Below, piece after piece: positions 6,521 through 16,063 of a stretch of DNA of 64,000 nt. The stretch lies in NCBI RefSeq assembly GCF_024733555.1, contig NZ_JANIOF010000001.1, positions 1,264,856-1,328,855 of the forward strand. The letters are read 5' to 3'. The notes under the pieces were generated by a model that saw only the letters and a program-made list of their open reading frames with translations, searched no databases and was not told the DNA's origin. This DNA is from Paenibacillus sp. SC116 (GTDB lineage: Bacteria > Bacillota > Bacilli > Paenibacillales > Paenibacillaceae). Positions within the stretch are counted from its first letter, which is position 1. The number at the start of each line of letters is the position of its first letter. A program made the position numbers and the translations under genes.

Positions 6521-6865
6521 ATGAAGAAGTCTGCAATTTTTCTATACCTTTTATCAGTAGGAATGGTCATTTTCGGTTTCATAACAATGTATGTTTACGG
6601 GGACTATGACGCAGAAAAGCTGTATGATCGTGGAAGTAAGTTTGGGCACATTGTTGGAGGAGACGCATACAATTACATAATCATAGGTATTAGGGGCGTC
6701 GGTTGGATCATCGCTGGGTTTATTGCGGCAATGATGGCCACCGCAATTGTTATCGTAGATGTTATTCGCGAAGTAGTGCATTCAACTAATAGCGCAAGTG
6801 ATCGAAGTTGGAGAGTTTCCCGCGATATGGTTGAGAAACTAGACCAAGTAACTGTCGAGAAGTAA
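6521..6865 (+). CDS. two-helix membrane protein, phage accessory gene
   Basis: 114 residues. It has a first membrane segment at about 5-26 (AIFLYLLSVGMVIFGFITMY), a short external loop, a second segment at about 51-78 (IIIGIRGVGWIIAGFIAAMM) and a charged C-terminal tail. It starts with ATG 6521 behind GGGGTCG/GATGAAG. No family is recognised. It is transcribed opposite to the phage operon and next to a lipoprotein gene, an arrangement typical of prophage accessory (moron) genes expressed in the lysogen. A role in superinfection exclusion or envelope change is only inferred. Confidence 0.55.
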   Translation: MKKSAIFLYLLSVGMVIFGFITMYVYGDYDAEKLYDRGSKFGHIVGGDAYNYIIIGIRGVGWIIAGFIAAMMATAIVIVDVIREVVHSTNSASDRSWRVSRDMVEKLDQVTVEK

Positions 6866-6880
6866 AAGACAGCAGTAAGT

Positions 6881-6910
6881 GCCCGTTGGAAACACCTGCG
6901 GGCTTCTATT
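6881..6910 (+). terminator. weak intrinsic terminator
   Basis: GCCCG…CGGGC stem with an inner TGG/CCT pairing, followed by TTCTATT, just after the membrane-protein gene. Confidence 0.4.
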
Positions 6911-6936
6911 ATGCATTTTTAAAAGGAGATACCCTT

Positions 6937-7416
6937 ATGAAAAAGTTTAATTTTGGAGTATTTTTATTTCTTACTATTATTCTACTTGTAGGGTGTAATG
7001 AAAAGGAAGTACAAGATTCTCCCGTAGAAAAAATGGACACTGTGATTATAAATTACCAAGAGAAGCACGGAGTCAACTTGAGGGCGGGAGACGTCCAATA
7101 CGATTTGGGAAGCATGTTAGATAGGGATTTTGTAATTGGTGGTAGGGCCAAGCTGTGCGATTATTACGGGTATGGTTTTACACAATTCGAAGATAAATTC
7201 TACTGTGTTGATGTGGAACAACTAGACGGCAAGGGAAGTTGGTACCTATACTTCGATCGTGAAAAAGATAGGGAATTTTACAGCGATCTAATAGCGTCAA
7301 AAGGTATGATAGTTGTCGCAACTGCATTTGTCCCAGGAAGTATTTTTAAACATGAACAAGGTAGGTTAGCCGCTGCTGTATCCCCTGTTTGGAGTGAGTT
7401 AATAGAGAACCTATAG
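6937..7416 (+). CDS. lipoprotein of prophage accessory module
   Basis: 159 residues. The signal sequence MKKFNFGVFLFLTIILLVGC ends in a lipobox LVGC with Cys 20, so the protein should be anchored outside the cell membrane. The start at 6937 has an AAAAGGAG site; the longer frame from 6886 overlaps the terminator before it. The mature part is charged with KFYCVDVEQL and WYLYFDRE strands and shows no known domain. Its own terminator follows. Phage-borne lipoproteins often block DNA entry of related phages; this is an inference from context. Confidence 0.6.
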   Translation: MKKFNFGVFLFLTIILLVGCNEKEVQDSPVEKMDTVIINYQEKHGVNLRAGDVQYDLGSMLDRDFVIGGRAKLCDYYGYGFTQFEDKFYCVDVEQLDGKGSWYLYFDREKDREFYSDLIASKGMIVVATAFVPGSIFKHEQGRLAAAVSPVWSELIENL

Positions 7417-7440
7417 GATATTTCCTGTAGGTTTTTATTT
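7409..7440 (+). terminator. intrinsic terminator of lipoprotein gene
   Basis: ACCTATAGGA (7409-7418), loop TATT, TCCTGTAGGT (7423-7432), then TTTTATTTT. A ten-base stem with one G-T pair. Confidence 0.75.
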
Positions 7441-7796
7441 TGGAAAAAACCGAACATTAACTCGTTAATTAATTACTTCATTCGGTATTTAACAAAATAA
7501 AAACGCCCATCCCCCGATGTTTATCGGTCTGAATAGACGCATATTTATACATATTCAATTATAAAAGATGCATAAATACAATTGTGTCGGACCTCGCGTT
7601 ACTTGCGTTACATCAAGGTTTGCGCTATTCTAACGTTAGATTAACGCGCGATAGGAAAACGCATGGAACGGAGGTGTAATATGTAGGTTTATCGGAATGT
7701 TCTCGAAAAGTTTATCGGAACGTTTTCGCCGGACGCCGATAAGTTTCCGAGAACACTCGTTTGGTTGAACGCCCAAAACCCTCGTCCCACTTACGT
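7441..7796. other. gene-free prophage/spo0A junction region
   Basis: 356 bases without a gene. It contains an AT-rich stretch (7545-7580), the palindrome TCTAACGTTAGA near 7630, a strong ribosome site followed at once by ATG TAG (7681-7686) and the repeat cluster 7688-7754. It probably contains the attachment-site side of the prophage and the 3' untranslated part of spo0A. Confidence 0.45.
7688..7754. repeat. direct plus inverted repeat cluster beside spo0A
   Basis: Two 18-base direct copies, TTTATCGGAATGTTCTCG (7688-7705) and TTTATCGGAACGTTTTCG (7711-7728), are followed by an inverted copy. GTTCTCGAAAAGTTTATCGG (7699-7718) can pair with CCGATAAGTTTCCGAGAAC (7736-7754). It lies about 40 bases beyond the spo0A stop codon. 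It is not followed by a T-run on the spo0A strand, so recombinase or repressor binding is as likely as an RNA hairpin. Confidence 0.5.
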
Positions 7797-8612
7797 TCAG
7801 CTAACCTTATGCTCGATTCTAAGCTTATCAGCGACCATCGCTATAAACTCGGAGTTCGTCGGTTTCGACTTACTAATATTAATCGTGTAGCCGAACAGAC
7901 GGCTAATGCTGTCGATGTTGCCGCGTGTCCAAGCGACTTCGATCGCATGACGAATCGCACGCTCGACGCGAGATGGCGTTGTTTTGTATTTTTCCGCGAT
8001 TGCTGGATAAAGCGTTTTCGTAATCGAACCAAGAATTTCGATATTGTTATACACCATTGTGATCGCTTCGCGCAAATACTGGTATCCTTTAATATGCGCT
8101 GGTACGCCGATCTCATGGATAATTGTCGTAATGTTGGCGTCAAGATTCTTTGTCTTAGCCATAGGTACAACATTGGACTTAATCATGCTGTTCATATAAG
8201 AAGATGAACCAGTCATTGAAGGTGTTGCTGCGGAGCCAGCTAGTTGACGAATACGATTCGCTAGCACATCCATATCAAACGGTTTCAAAATATAGTAAGA
8301 AGCACCAAGTTGTACAGCACGCTGTGTAATGCTCTCTTGCCCGAAAGCAGTCAGCATGATGATTTTAGGCTGTGGCGACAATTGTAGTTCTCTAAGGCGT
8401 TCCAACACACCAAGGCCGTCTAGATGAGGCATAATGATATCGAGAATAAGTACATCCGGTACCGTTCTCGTTTGCTCCAAAAATTGCAGCACCTCTTCAC
8501 CGTTATAGGCTACTCCACTTACGGTCATGTCATCCTGTTCGGATAAGAAATCCGCCAATAAATTCGTGAACTCCCGATTGTCATCGGCCAATAAAACTTC
8601 AATTTTTTGCAA
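7797..8612 (-). CDS. spo0A: sporulation master regulator Spo0A
   Basis: 271 residues. Response-regulator receiver domain at 5-120 with the acidic pair D10/D11, phospho-acceptor D58 ([12 protein letters not shown]) and conserved K near 108. A linker follows, then the Spo0A C-terminal DNA-binding domain (about 155-271: [29 protein letters not shown]) and the family ending [11 protein letters not shown]. Accepts phosphate from the phosphorelay and switches on sporulation genes by binding 0A boxes. Start is TTG at 8612 behind GGGAGGA. The length and ending are normal. The last ~90 codons prefer acg, gcg, tcg and atc, like the adjacent prophage and unlike the receiver part. Confidence 0.95.
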   Translation of the reverse strand: MQKIEVLLADDNREFTNLLADFLSEQDDMTVSGVAYNGEEVLQFLEQTRTVPDVLILDIIMPHLDGLGVLERLRELQLSPQPKIIMLTAFGQESITQRAVQLGASYYILKPFDMDVLANRIRQLAGSAATPSMTGSSSYMNSMIKSNVVPMAKTKNLDANITTIIHEIGVPAHIKGYQYLREAITMVYNNIEILGSITKTLYPAIAEKYKTTPSRVERAIRHAIEVAWTRGNIDSISRLFGYTINISKSKPTNSEFIAMVADKLRIEHKVS

Positions 8613-8698
8613 CTTAATGATCCTCCCTTAACCCGTTTTGCAGCGTCTCGTCAGCATATCTCCAATTGTGACGTGAACATTTCGCTTACAAGTTATAC

Positions 8699-8727
8699 TT
8701 ATTCGACAAGGCCACAAGAATTCCTTC
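8699..8727 (-). promoter_or_regulatory. sigma-H-type promoter of spo0A
   Basis: On the minus strand GAAGGAATT (8727-8719), an 11-base spacer and GTCGAATAA (8707-8699) fit the sigma-H consensus RNAGGAWWW / RNNGAATWW fully. It corresponds to the Ps promoter that drives spo0A on entry into sporulation in Bacillus. Confidence 0.75.
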
Positions 8728-8839
8728 TGTCGAATAAGTTTTTTTCTTTCTTTTTTTAACAAAATCATTTATAATAATAAATTTGTTTATATTTCTACAC
8801 CGTTCATGCTCATTCACGTCCAGTTCCTAACATTCGACA
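8702..8839. promoter_or_regulatory. three 0A boxes upstream of spo0A
   Basis: Perfect TGTCGAA heptamers: minus strand at 8708-8702 (overlapping the sigma-H -10), plus strand at 8728-8734 (touching the -35) and minus strand at 8839-8833. This allows autoregulation by phosphorylated Spo0A, as known for spo0A of Bacillus. Confidence 0.7.
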
Positions 8840-8845
8840 AGTGGT

Positions 8846-8880
8846 AAAAAAGATTCACGCCGGGACGTGAACCTTTTTCG
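8846..8880 (-). terminator. spoIVB terminator
   Basis: Stem TTCACG/CGTGAA (loop of six) followed on the minus strand by TTTTTT. The stem includes the last codons of spoIVB, so spo0A is transcribed mainly from its own promoter. Confidence 0.7.
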
Positions 8881-10195
8881 TAGTCTTCCATTGAGATTGT
8901 GATAATACAACACCTGCATCCTGAAGCATCCATTCAATAAAGCATCCATAACCAGAGCTTGGATTGTTGACGAATACATGCGTTACCGCACCAATCAGCT
9001 TGTTATTTTGAATAATTGGGCTGCCTGACATACCTTGAACGATGCCACCTGTCTTTTGCAGAAGGCGTGGATCCGTTATTTTAATAACCATTCCTTTCGT
9101 TGCTGGAGCAGTCTGTCTTGTAACATGGACAATTTCAATTTTGAATCGTTCCACTTCCTGACCATTCACAACTGTCAACATTTCTGCTGGGCCTTCGCGA
9201 ACTTCCTCATTGAATGCAATCGGAATGCCTTTTTTGAACAAGCTATGATCTGGATTGCTCTTCATCTTTCCAAATATGCCAAACGGCGTATTCCGTTCTA
9301 CATTTCCAAGCACACGTCCTTCTTTTAAGAAATGAGCGCGTTTCTCACCTGGTTCTCCATTTTGGCTTTTTGATATCGAAGTAACATTTGATTGTAATAT
9401 CTCACCACGACCTACTTCAATAGGTGTTTGTGTATCGAGATCCGTAATAACATGTCCCAATGCACCATAGACACCTTGATCAGGAGCATAGAACGTTAAT
9501 GTGCCTACTCCTGCAGCTGAATCACGAATATACAATCCCAACCGCCATGTTTTATCTTCTGCATCATAGGCAGGGCGCAGCTCCGTATTCAGTAGTTGTC
9601 CATTACGTCGAACTTCCAGCTTTAACGGTTTCTTCGCTTCTCCTGCAGCCTTTACAAGCGCTCCGACTTGAGATAAATCTTGGATACGTTCTTCGTTGAT
9701 GCGTACAATAAGATCACCTAATTTTACGCCTGCTTCTTCACCTGGAGAAACCTTACGATTGTCTTCAACTTGAACAAGATGGTGACCTACTACTAATATG
9801 CCGTTGGATTTAACCTTAACTCCAATCGTTTGACCACCAGGAATGACACGCAGATCAGGTACAACGTTTACCTTTAAGCTTCGAAGTGGAATGCGATTAA
9901 ACAACTTCAGCTTCAGCTCAGCCTGTCCTACTTGCTTTGGCTGCAGCGCCAAGGGTTGATTCAGCGAAACATTCATTACTGATTCCTTATTACCATTCAC
10001 TTGCAATATTTCTGGATGATCAATGGTAGCCTTAGCCATAACAGGCATAGACAAGTTCAAATGTTTCTGCTGACCTTCGAACAACCTCAACTGCTGCGGC
10101 CATGTGACATAAGCGCGAAACGAAGGTGTAGTACTGCCAGCACAAATAATGATTACAAGCATAAGACCTATTAGCCGTTTAACGTAAGGGGTCAA
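8855..10195 (-). CDS. spoIVB: SpoIVB serine peptidase (S55)
   Basis: 446 residues from TTG 10195, chosen because AAGGAGTG lies nine bases before it; the in-frame ATG at 10228 has no ribosome site. N-terminal membrane anchor (LIGLMLVIIICAG), then a PDZ domain (GVKLGDLIVRINEERI). The peptidase domain has the catalytic Ser in GMSGSPI (about residue 392). Made in the forespore, SpoIVB cleaves SpoIVFA across the intermembrane space and so triggers pro-sigma-K processing. Ends six bases into its terminator, directly upstream of spo0A, the usual order. Confidence 0.93.
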   Translation of the reverse strand: MTPYVKRLIGLMLVIIICAGSTTPSFRAYVTWPQQLRLFEGQQKHLNLSMPVMAKATIDHPEILQVNGNKESVMNVSLNQPLALQPKQVGQAELKLKLFNRIPLRSLKVNVVPDLRVIPGGQTIGVKVKSNGILVVGHHLVQVEDNRKVSPGEEAGVKLGDLIVRINEERIQDLSQVGALVKAAGEAKKPLKLEVRRNGQLLNTELRPAYDAEDKTWRLGLYIRDSAAGVGTLTFYAPDQGVYGALGHVITDLDTQTPIEVGRGEILQSNVTSISKSQNGEPGEKRAHFLKEGRVLGNVERNTPFGIFGKMKSNPDHSLFKKGIPIAFNEEVREGPAEMLTVVNGQEVERFKIEIVHVTRQTAPATKGMVIKITDPRLLQKTGGIVQGMSGSPIIQNNKLIGAVTHVFVNNPSSGYGCFIEWMLQDAGVVLSQSQWKTTKKVHVPA

Positions 10196-10313
10196 GGGGT
10201 CACACTCCTTTGTAGCAATTCGAAGCATACCGTCGATGGCAGCCCCTAATCAGTAACATTAAGTTAACCCTGACCCTTACCTTTTATGAGTGAAAATGAT
10301 TCCTTAGCTTGAT

Positions 10314-12035
10314 TTACGCACCTTTTTGTCGTTCAGCCAATTTAAGCATTTCTTGCGCATGATGTATCGTTTTCTCAGTAACTTCTACACCACCAAGCAT
10401 ACGAGCCAATTCCTGTATCCGACCTTCTTCATTTAGAGCTGTAACTCGTGTAGCAGTCCGTTCGTTTTCAACTTGTTTCTCAATATAATATTGATGATCG
10501 GCCATGCAAGCGACTTGTGGCAAATGAGTAATCGCAAATACCTGCCCGTTGGTAGCTACCTCGACCAATTTCTCTGCGATTGCTTGTGCTGCGCGTCCGC
10601 TAACACCTGTATCCACCTCATCAAAAATAAGAACCGGTATACGATCCAATTCCGAGAAGATTGCCTTTAAAGCAAGCATAATACGAGATAACTCACCGCC
10701 AGACGCAATCTTATGCAGTGGTCTAAGCGGCTCACCTGGATTCGGTGTAATAAGGAACTCAACATCATCCCAGCCATGCTGGGTCAATCTTGTGCCAATA
10801 CCATCTACTTCTGGCCCGTTATTATCCTGCAGTCGTTCCATACGCACTCCCATACGAGTACGTTCCATATGTAAATGTTTAAGCTCTGCTTCAATCCGCC
10901 TTGTAAGTTGATCCGCAAGCAGTCGACGCTGCTCACTCAGCAGCTTCGCTTCCTTTACAACAAGTACAAGCTGCTTTGCAAGCTCTGCATCCAACTTTTC
11001 TAAACGTTCATCTTTGTTCTCGAGCTTATCTGCATCGTTCGTAATTTTCTCTAAGTACTGCATCATATCTTCAACCGTAGTGCCATATTTGCGCTTCAAT
11101 GAAGTTAACAGATCAAGCCTCTCTTCAATTTGCTCCAATCGTGCAGGATTGAACTCAATCTGTTCACGGTAATCACGCAGTTGGAAAGAAGCATCCTCTA
11201 GTTGGTAAAACGCATTTTGCAAATGTTCAACAATTGGCTGGAATTTCTCTGGATCTACATGAACAATCTGTTCCAGCTTGTCCACTGCTAGTGTGACCGC
11301 ATCCATTGCACCTTGACCATATAAATGCTCGTAGGCACGATTCACACTATCCATGAGTTTCTCCGCATTGGCTAGTTTGCCCTTTTCATCCGCTAAAGTT
11401 TCATCTTCACCTATTATCAACTTTGCAGCAGACAGCTCTTCGATCTGGAATCGATATAAATCGAGCATACGATACGTTTCTTGGCTTGTTTGACGCAGTT
11501 GCTCAGCTTCACGGTGCAAGGCCTTGTAAGCACGATATTGTTCGCGATAACGTGATTTGATTTGAGATAATGGCTCACCACCATAAGCATCCAGCCACTC
11601 GATATGCTTCTCGACTTTGAGCAATGATTGATGCTCATGTTGTCCATGTATATTAATCAACTGATCGCCGACTTCACGCAGCATACTTAAATTAACCATT
11701 TGGCCATTGATTCGACCGTTACTCTTCCCATGAGCTGTCAGCTCACGACGAATGATTAACATTTCCTCTCGTGATGCATGAATACCAAGTTTCTCAATTA
11801 TCCCCCAAGTTGGGTGATCAGAAGGAAGATCGAAGGAAGCTTCAACCTCGGCACGCTCACAGCCATATCGTACGAAATCAGCAGAACCTCTGCCTCCAGC
11901 AATGAGTCCAAGTGCATCAATAATGATCGATTTACCTGCACCTGTCTCACCCGTCAGCACATGAAATCCTTGATGGAATTGCAGCTGTACATGCTCAATA
12001 ACTGCCAAATTGCGAATAGACATAGCAACTAACAT
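10314..12035 (-). CDS. recN: DNA repair ATPase RecN
   Basis: 573 residues, the usual length. Start ATG 12035 (MLVAMSIRNLAVIEHV) with AGGAGGAGA upstream; the frame extends to 12074 without support. Walker A GETGAGKS at 29-36, long coiled-coil middle, ABC signature ASGGELSRIMLAL and Walker B VLIFDEVDTG. An SMC-like protein that gathers double-strand DNA ends for RecA repair. Lies between spoIVB and argR as in Bacillus. Confidence 0.95.
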   Translation of the reverse strand: MLVAMSIRNLAVIEHVQLQFHQGFHVLTGETGAGKSIIIDALGLIAGGRGSADFVRYGCERAEVEASFDLPSDHPTWGIIEKLGIHASREEMLIIRRELTAHGKSNGRINGQMVNLSMLREVGDQLINIHGQHEHQSLLKVEKHIEWLDAYGGEPLSQIKSRYREQYRAYKALHREAEQLRQTSQETYRMLDLYRFQIEELSAAKLIIGEDETLADEKGKLANAEKLMDSVNRAYEHLYGQGAMDAVTLAVDKLEQIVHVDPEKFQPIVEHLQNAFYQLEDASFQLRDYREQIEFNPARLEQIEERLDLLTSLKRKYGTTVEDMMQYLEKITNDADKLENKDERLEKLDAELAKQLVLVVKEAKLLSEQRRLLADQLTRRIEAELKHLHMERTRMGVRMERLQDNNGPEVDGIGTRLTQHGWDDVEFLITPNPGEPLRPLHKIASGGELSRIMLALKAIFSELDRIPVLIFDEVDTGVSGRAAQAIAEKLVEVATNGQVFAITHLPQVACMADHQYYIEKQVENERTATRVTALNEEGRIQELARMLGGVEVTEKTIHHAQEMLKLAERQKGA

Positions 12036-12141
12036 CCAACATCTCCTCCTGAACCAAACAAGCCACAAGCTCATTTTAAGATTAGCCGTCTTCCGTAAGC
12101 CTGGATCCTAAAATGCAAGCTCCTGTGAAATGATTATAAAA

Positions 12142-12591
12142 TTATGAAATGTAACTCATTACTTGCTCAATTACTTTATTGCTGCTGTCTTTAGAACGAC
12201 TAACAATGAGAATCGTATCGTCGCCACATACTGTTCCTAAAATATCTGGCCATTCAATGGAATCCATCAAAACCGCAATCGCATTAGAAGTGCCTGGCAG
12301 ACATTTCATGACAACAAGGTTTTCAGCGTAATCGATGCTAACGAAATTATCCAACAAAGCTCGCTTCAACTTTTGAGCTGGATTAAAACGTTGGTCAATC
12401 GGCAGCGAATACTTGTAGCGGCCATTATCCATTGGGACCTTAATGAGATGCAGTTCCTTCATATCACGAGACACAGTAGCCTGCGTTACTTGAAAACCTG
12501 CTTTGCGCAAAGAATCTACAAGCTCGTCCTGTGTTTCAATATCATTATTCATTACAATTTCTCTAATTTTAATATGTCGTTGACCTTTCAT
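12142..12591 (-). CDS. argR: arginine repressor ArgR/AhrC
   Basis: 149 residues. Start ATG 12591 ([13 protein letters not shown]) with GGAGGG eight bases upstream; the 9-residue extension to 12618 has no site. N-terminal winged helix ([31 protein letters not shown]) and C-terminal arginine-binding/oligomerisation domain with [12 protein letters not shown]. Controls arginine biosynthesis and catabolism as a hexamer. Confidence 0.93.
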   Translation of the reverse strand: MKGQRHIKIREIVMNNDIETQDELVDSLRKAGFQVTQATVSRDMKELHLIKVPMDNGRYKYSLPIDQRFNPAQKLKRALLDNFVSIDYAENLVVMKCLPGTSNAIAVLMDSIEWPDILGTVCGDDTILIVSRSKDSSNKVIEQVMSYIS

Positions 12592-12634
12592 AAAAAAGAC
12601 CCTCCACCTTGTATTCAAACATCTTGATGTATGT

Positions 12635-13102
12635 TTATTCGCCAGATGTAGTCGGTTCTCCTACGTGCATACGAATAAGCCTAACAGAACGATCAGCTTG
12701 ATTGACAATTAACAGCCCATCACAATCGGGGAAAGCCATTTTGTAACTTAGCCATAACTTGCGAATGCCATTTGTCGTCCAATCCAGCTGCATCCGCTCA
12801 CGCACTAACCGGACTACATACCAATTGTTGTGTTTCGTAACGATTAAGTCAACCCATATCCGACTCATCTGCTCATCCTGATTGTCCATTTGGATATAGA
12901 GTGGAACGTAGAATTTGCCGCCTACGACGTCATATCCTTCCCTTTCCAACAAAGTCTCCACTTCTTCATCGTGCACCATATGCTCACTAATATACAGCTG
13001 CTCCATCGGCTCTTCTCGACTCCAATACCGATAAGCAGCCATTAGCCCCCATATTACAAGGCTCACAATAATGATAACAAGAACAAAGGAATCACCGAGC
13101 AT
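12635..13102 (-). CDS. single-pass membrane protein, unknown
   Basis: 155 residues from ATG 13102, which has AAGGAGG eight bases upstream (the longer frame to 13186 does not). One N-terminal membrane segment ([20 protein letters not shown], about 5-24), then a soluble part with repeated beta-strand blocks ([30 protein letters not shown]). No domain recognised. Sits between argR and tlyA, so it is probably a lineage-specific conserved gene. Confidence 0.65.
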   Translation of the reverse strand: MLGDSFVLVIIIVSLVIWGLMAAYRYWSREEPMEQLYISEHMVHDEEVETLLEREGYDVVGGKFYVPLYIQMDNQDEQMSRIWVDLIVTKHNNWYVVRLVRERMQLDWTTNGIRKLWLSYKMAFPDCDGLLIVNQADRSVRLIRMHVGEPTTSGE

Positions 13103-13202
13103 CCAATAAGCCTCCTTAGTAAAAAGACTTACTCGCAAAAGAAACTCACCCGTAGGACCGTTCCTAGCCGGATGAGTTTCATTCAAGTCGTTATAGGGTC
13201 CA

Positions 13203-14036
13203 TTATACAGATCGGAATTGCGTGTTGGCTTCCTTAACTAAATCATGAATTAGCTCACGTGAAACGTTCGGCTGCTCTTGTTCGGCTGCTTGGTCTGGGA
13301 CCGTCCAGTAAGCAAGGAATTCAATGTTCCCTTCTCCTCCTGTAATCGGAGAATAAGTCACACCTTCAAGAACGAAACCGAGTTCACGTGCAAAATCCAA
13401 CACTTCCCTCAGCACCTCTTCATGAGTACGAGGATCCCGCACAACACCAGACTTGCCGACCTTCTCTCTACCCGCTTCAAACTGTGGTTTAATGAGTGCA
13501 ATAACCTGGCCCGGTCTTTGCAGCAACGCCTTCAATGGCGGCAAGATCAGCTTTAACGAGATGAAAGATACATCAATCGTTGCTATATCAGGTCTAGGTC
13601 CATTCAAATGCTCCGCCTCGACATAACGGAAATTCGTTCGCTCCATGACGATGACACGTTCATCATTACGGAGTGACCAATCCAATTGATTGTAGCCTAC
13701 ATCGATGGCATACACACGTTCTGCACCATTTTGCAAGGCACAATCCGTAAATCCACCCGTTGATGCACCAATATCCATCATGGTTACACCTTCAAGCTGC
13801 AAGTCGAATTGTTTAATTGCTTTCGCCAGCTTGAGCCCCCCGCGACTTACGTAAGGGTGAGGTGCTCCTTTAACGGTAATAGAGGAAGTACGCGGAATTT
13901 TCATTCCCGCTTTTTCTATCCGTTCTCCGTCCGCAATGACGAGACCTGCCATAATTGCCGCTTTTGCTTTTTCACGACTTTCATAGAAGGCTTGCTCAAC
14001 GAGCAAGATGTCAATGCGCTCTTTCGGTGTAGACAT
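13203..14036 (-). CDS. tlyA: TlyA-family rRNA methyltransferase
   Basis: 277 residues. N-terminal S4 RNA-binding domain (RIDILLVEQAFYESREKAKAAIMAGLV) and an FtsJ-type methyltransferase domain with SAM loop DIGASTGGFTDC and KPQFE. Family members 2'-O-methylate cytidines of rRNA and are often annotated as haemolysin. ATG 14036 follows TAGGAGATG. Adjacent to dxs, as in Bacillus (yqxC). Confidence 0.9.
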   Translation of the reverse strand: MSTPKERIDILLVEQAFYESREKAKAAIMAGLVIADGERIEKAGMKIPRTSSITVKGAPHPYVSRGGLKLAKAIKQFDLQLEGVTMMDIGASTGGFTDCALQNGAERVYAIDVGYNQLDWSLRNDERVIVMERTNFRYVEAEHLNGPRPDIATIDVSFISLKLILPPLKALLQRPGQVIALIKPQFEAGREKVGKSGVVRDPRTHEEVLREVLDFARELGFVLEGVTYSPITGGEGNIEFLAYWTVPDQAAEQEQPNVSRELIHDLVKEANTQFRSV

Positions 14037-14055
14037 GCTTCATCTCCTAATTCTT

Positions 14056-15954
14056 TTATGCGCGTGTAAGACGATTATCGCAACGCGCGATCAACAGCCG
14101 CTTCACTTCGTTAGCCAAATGCTCTGCCGTCAATCCTACCTCTTCACGCTGCTGTTGAATGCTGCCATGCTCGATAAAGGCATCAGGTACGCCAATTGGC
14201 ACAATCGTTTGATCAAAAATATGGCGTTCAGCATAGAATTCCAGCACAGCGCTGCCAAATCCACCGCGCACAGTACCTTCTTCCATCACGAACATCGGTA
14301 GCTGTTCTTTAGCCAAACTTAACAGCATTTCTTCATCCATTGGCTTAATGAAACGAGCATTAATGACGCGAAGGTTAACGCCTTCACGCTTCAATAATTC
14401 AGCAGCCTCTTCAGCTACTTGGATCATCGGGCCTATCGCCAGCACGACCGCAGAATCTCCTTCACGCACAGTCTCCCATGTACCAAGCGGAATTGGCTTC
14501 ATAACATCATCCACTGCAACGCCTGGGACGTTAATACGCGGATAACGGATAGCAATCGGACCATCATTATAGTCAACGGCTGTCTTCATCATATTGCGAA
14601 GTTCATTCTCATCTTTAGGCATCATAAGAACGATGTTCGGCAGATGACGCAAATACGCAATATCATAAACACCATGATGAGTTTCACCATCAGGTCCTAC
14701 GAATCCAGCACGATCGATAGCAAATATAACGTTCGCATCCTGGCGGCAAATATCATGCAGCACTTGATCATAAGCACGCTGCAAGAAAGTAGAATATACC
14801 GCATAAACAGGCTTCATGCCTTCCAATGCCAGCGCAGCACAGAATGTCGCCGCATGCTGCTCGGCAATCCCTACATCGACCATTCTTCCTGGAAAACGAT
14901 CAGCAAATTTGAGAAGCCCAGAACCACCAGGCATGGCAGGCGTAACTGCAACGATGCGCTCATCCTGCTCAGCAAGTTCAATAAGCGCGTTGCTGAATAC
15001 TTCTGTATACATTGGGTTGCCTACAGATTTCATAACTTGACCAGATTCCATCTTATAAGGTGTAATACCATGCCATTTATGCGAATCCGCTTCAGCCGGC
15101 GAGTACCCTTTACCTTTACGTGTAATAACATGGACAAGCACTGGTCCTTCGATCTTATTCGCTTGTTCAAATAATTCAATCAGCTTAGGGATATCGTGAC
15201 CATCTACAGGCCCCAAATAAGTAAAGCCGAGCTCTTCAAACAAGACACCTGACACCACTAAATATTTCAAACCATCTTTAACGCGCTCGGCTGTCTTTGC
15301 TAACTTACCGCCAATCGCAGGGATTTTCTTTAGTAGATATTCAACTTCATCTTTTAGCTTCGCATAGGTACGATCTGAGCGAATTTTGCCCAAATATTTA
15401 TGCATAGCGCCTACATTAGGTGCGATAGACATTTCATTGTCATTTAGAACGACAATCATTTTTGTCTTCTCATGTCCTATATGATTCAAAGCTTCAAACG
15501 CCATTCCTCCTGTTAAGGCTCCATCACCAATAACAGCCAGAACTTGATTGTCTTCCTTCTTATAGTCGCGAGCTTTCGCCATTCCTGCAGCCGCAGACAA
15601 CGACGTACTGCTATGTCCTGCTTCCCATACGTCATGCTCACTCTCAGCACGTTTAACAAAACCGCACAAACCTTTATGTTTTCTCAAGGTATCAAAGCGT
15701 TCTTTACGATTTGTCAATATTTTATGGACATAAGCTTGATGTCCGACGTCAAAAATAAATTTGTCTTTCGGACTGTTATATAAGTAATGCATCACGATCG
15801 TAAGCTCAACGACGCCTAAGTTGGGAGCTAAATGACCGCCAGTTACTGATAGCTTCTCGATCAGAAATTGACGAATATCTGCTGCCAGCTGTGGCAACTG
15901 TTCGACCTTTAATTGTTTCAGATCACTCGGTTGGTTGATTTGTTCGAGCAGCAC
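14056..15954 (-). CDS. dxs: 1-deoxy-D-xylulose-5-phosphate synthase
   Basis: 632 residues with GTG start at 15954 ([15 protein letters not shown]), behind GAGGG; the upstream 22 codons in frame look non-coding. Thiamine diphosphate motif [15 protein letters not shown], pyrimidine-binding transketolase domain ([15 protein letters not shown]) and C-terminal domain are intact. Condenses pyruvate and glyceraldehyde-3-phosphate, the first step of the MEP isoprenoid route and a source of precursor for thiamine and pyridoxal. Confidence 0.95.
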   Translation of the reverse strand: MLLEQINQPSDLKQLKVEQLPQLAADIRQFLIEKLSVTGGHLAPNLGVVELTIVMHYLYNSPKDKFIFDVGHQAYVHKILTNRKERFDTLRKHKGLCGFVKRAESEHDVWEAGHSSTSLSAAAGMAKARDYKKEDNQVLAVIGDGALTGGMAFEALNHIGHEKTKMIVVLNDNEMSIAPNVGAMHKYLGKIRSDRTYAKLKDEVEYLLKKIPAIGGKLAKTAERVKDGLKYLVVSGVLFEELGFTYLGPVDGHDIPKLIELFEQANKIEGPVLVHVITRKGKGYSPAEADSHKWHGITPYKMESGQVMKSVGNPMYTEVFSNALIELAEQDERIVAVTPAMPGGSGLLKFADRFPGRMVDVGIAEQHAATFCAALALEGMKPVYAVYSTFLQRAYDQVLHDICRQDANVIFAIDRAGFVGPDGETHHGVYDIAYLRHLPNIVLMMPKDENELRNMMKTAVDYNDGPIAIRYPRINVPGVAVDDVMKPIPLGTWETVREGDSAVVLAIGPMIQVAEEAAELLKREGVNLRVINARFIKPMDEEMLLSLAKEQLPMFVMEEGTVRGGFGSAVLEFYAERHIFDQTIVPIGVPDAFIEHGSIQQQREEVGLTAEHLANEVKRLLIARCDNRLTRA

Positions 15955-16063
15955 GGGATTTCCCTCGCTTTCGTTGATTAGAACCATAGTACATGAAAAA
16001 ACTTTACTCATTATTAGCATGTATCTATTTATAACTAATAATAACCTGTACGCGGCTCAACTA

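Noticed and set aside
7761..8207. 148-residue plus-strand frame opposite spo0A
   Set aside because: Antisense shadow of the conserved spo0A 3' half.
14419..15174. 251-residue plus-strand open frame inside dxs
   Set aside because: Fully antisense to the conserved dxs gene, rich in His, Arg and Ile as expected for a shadow.
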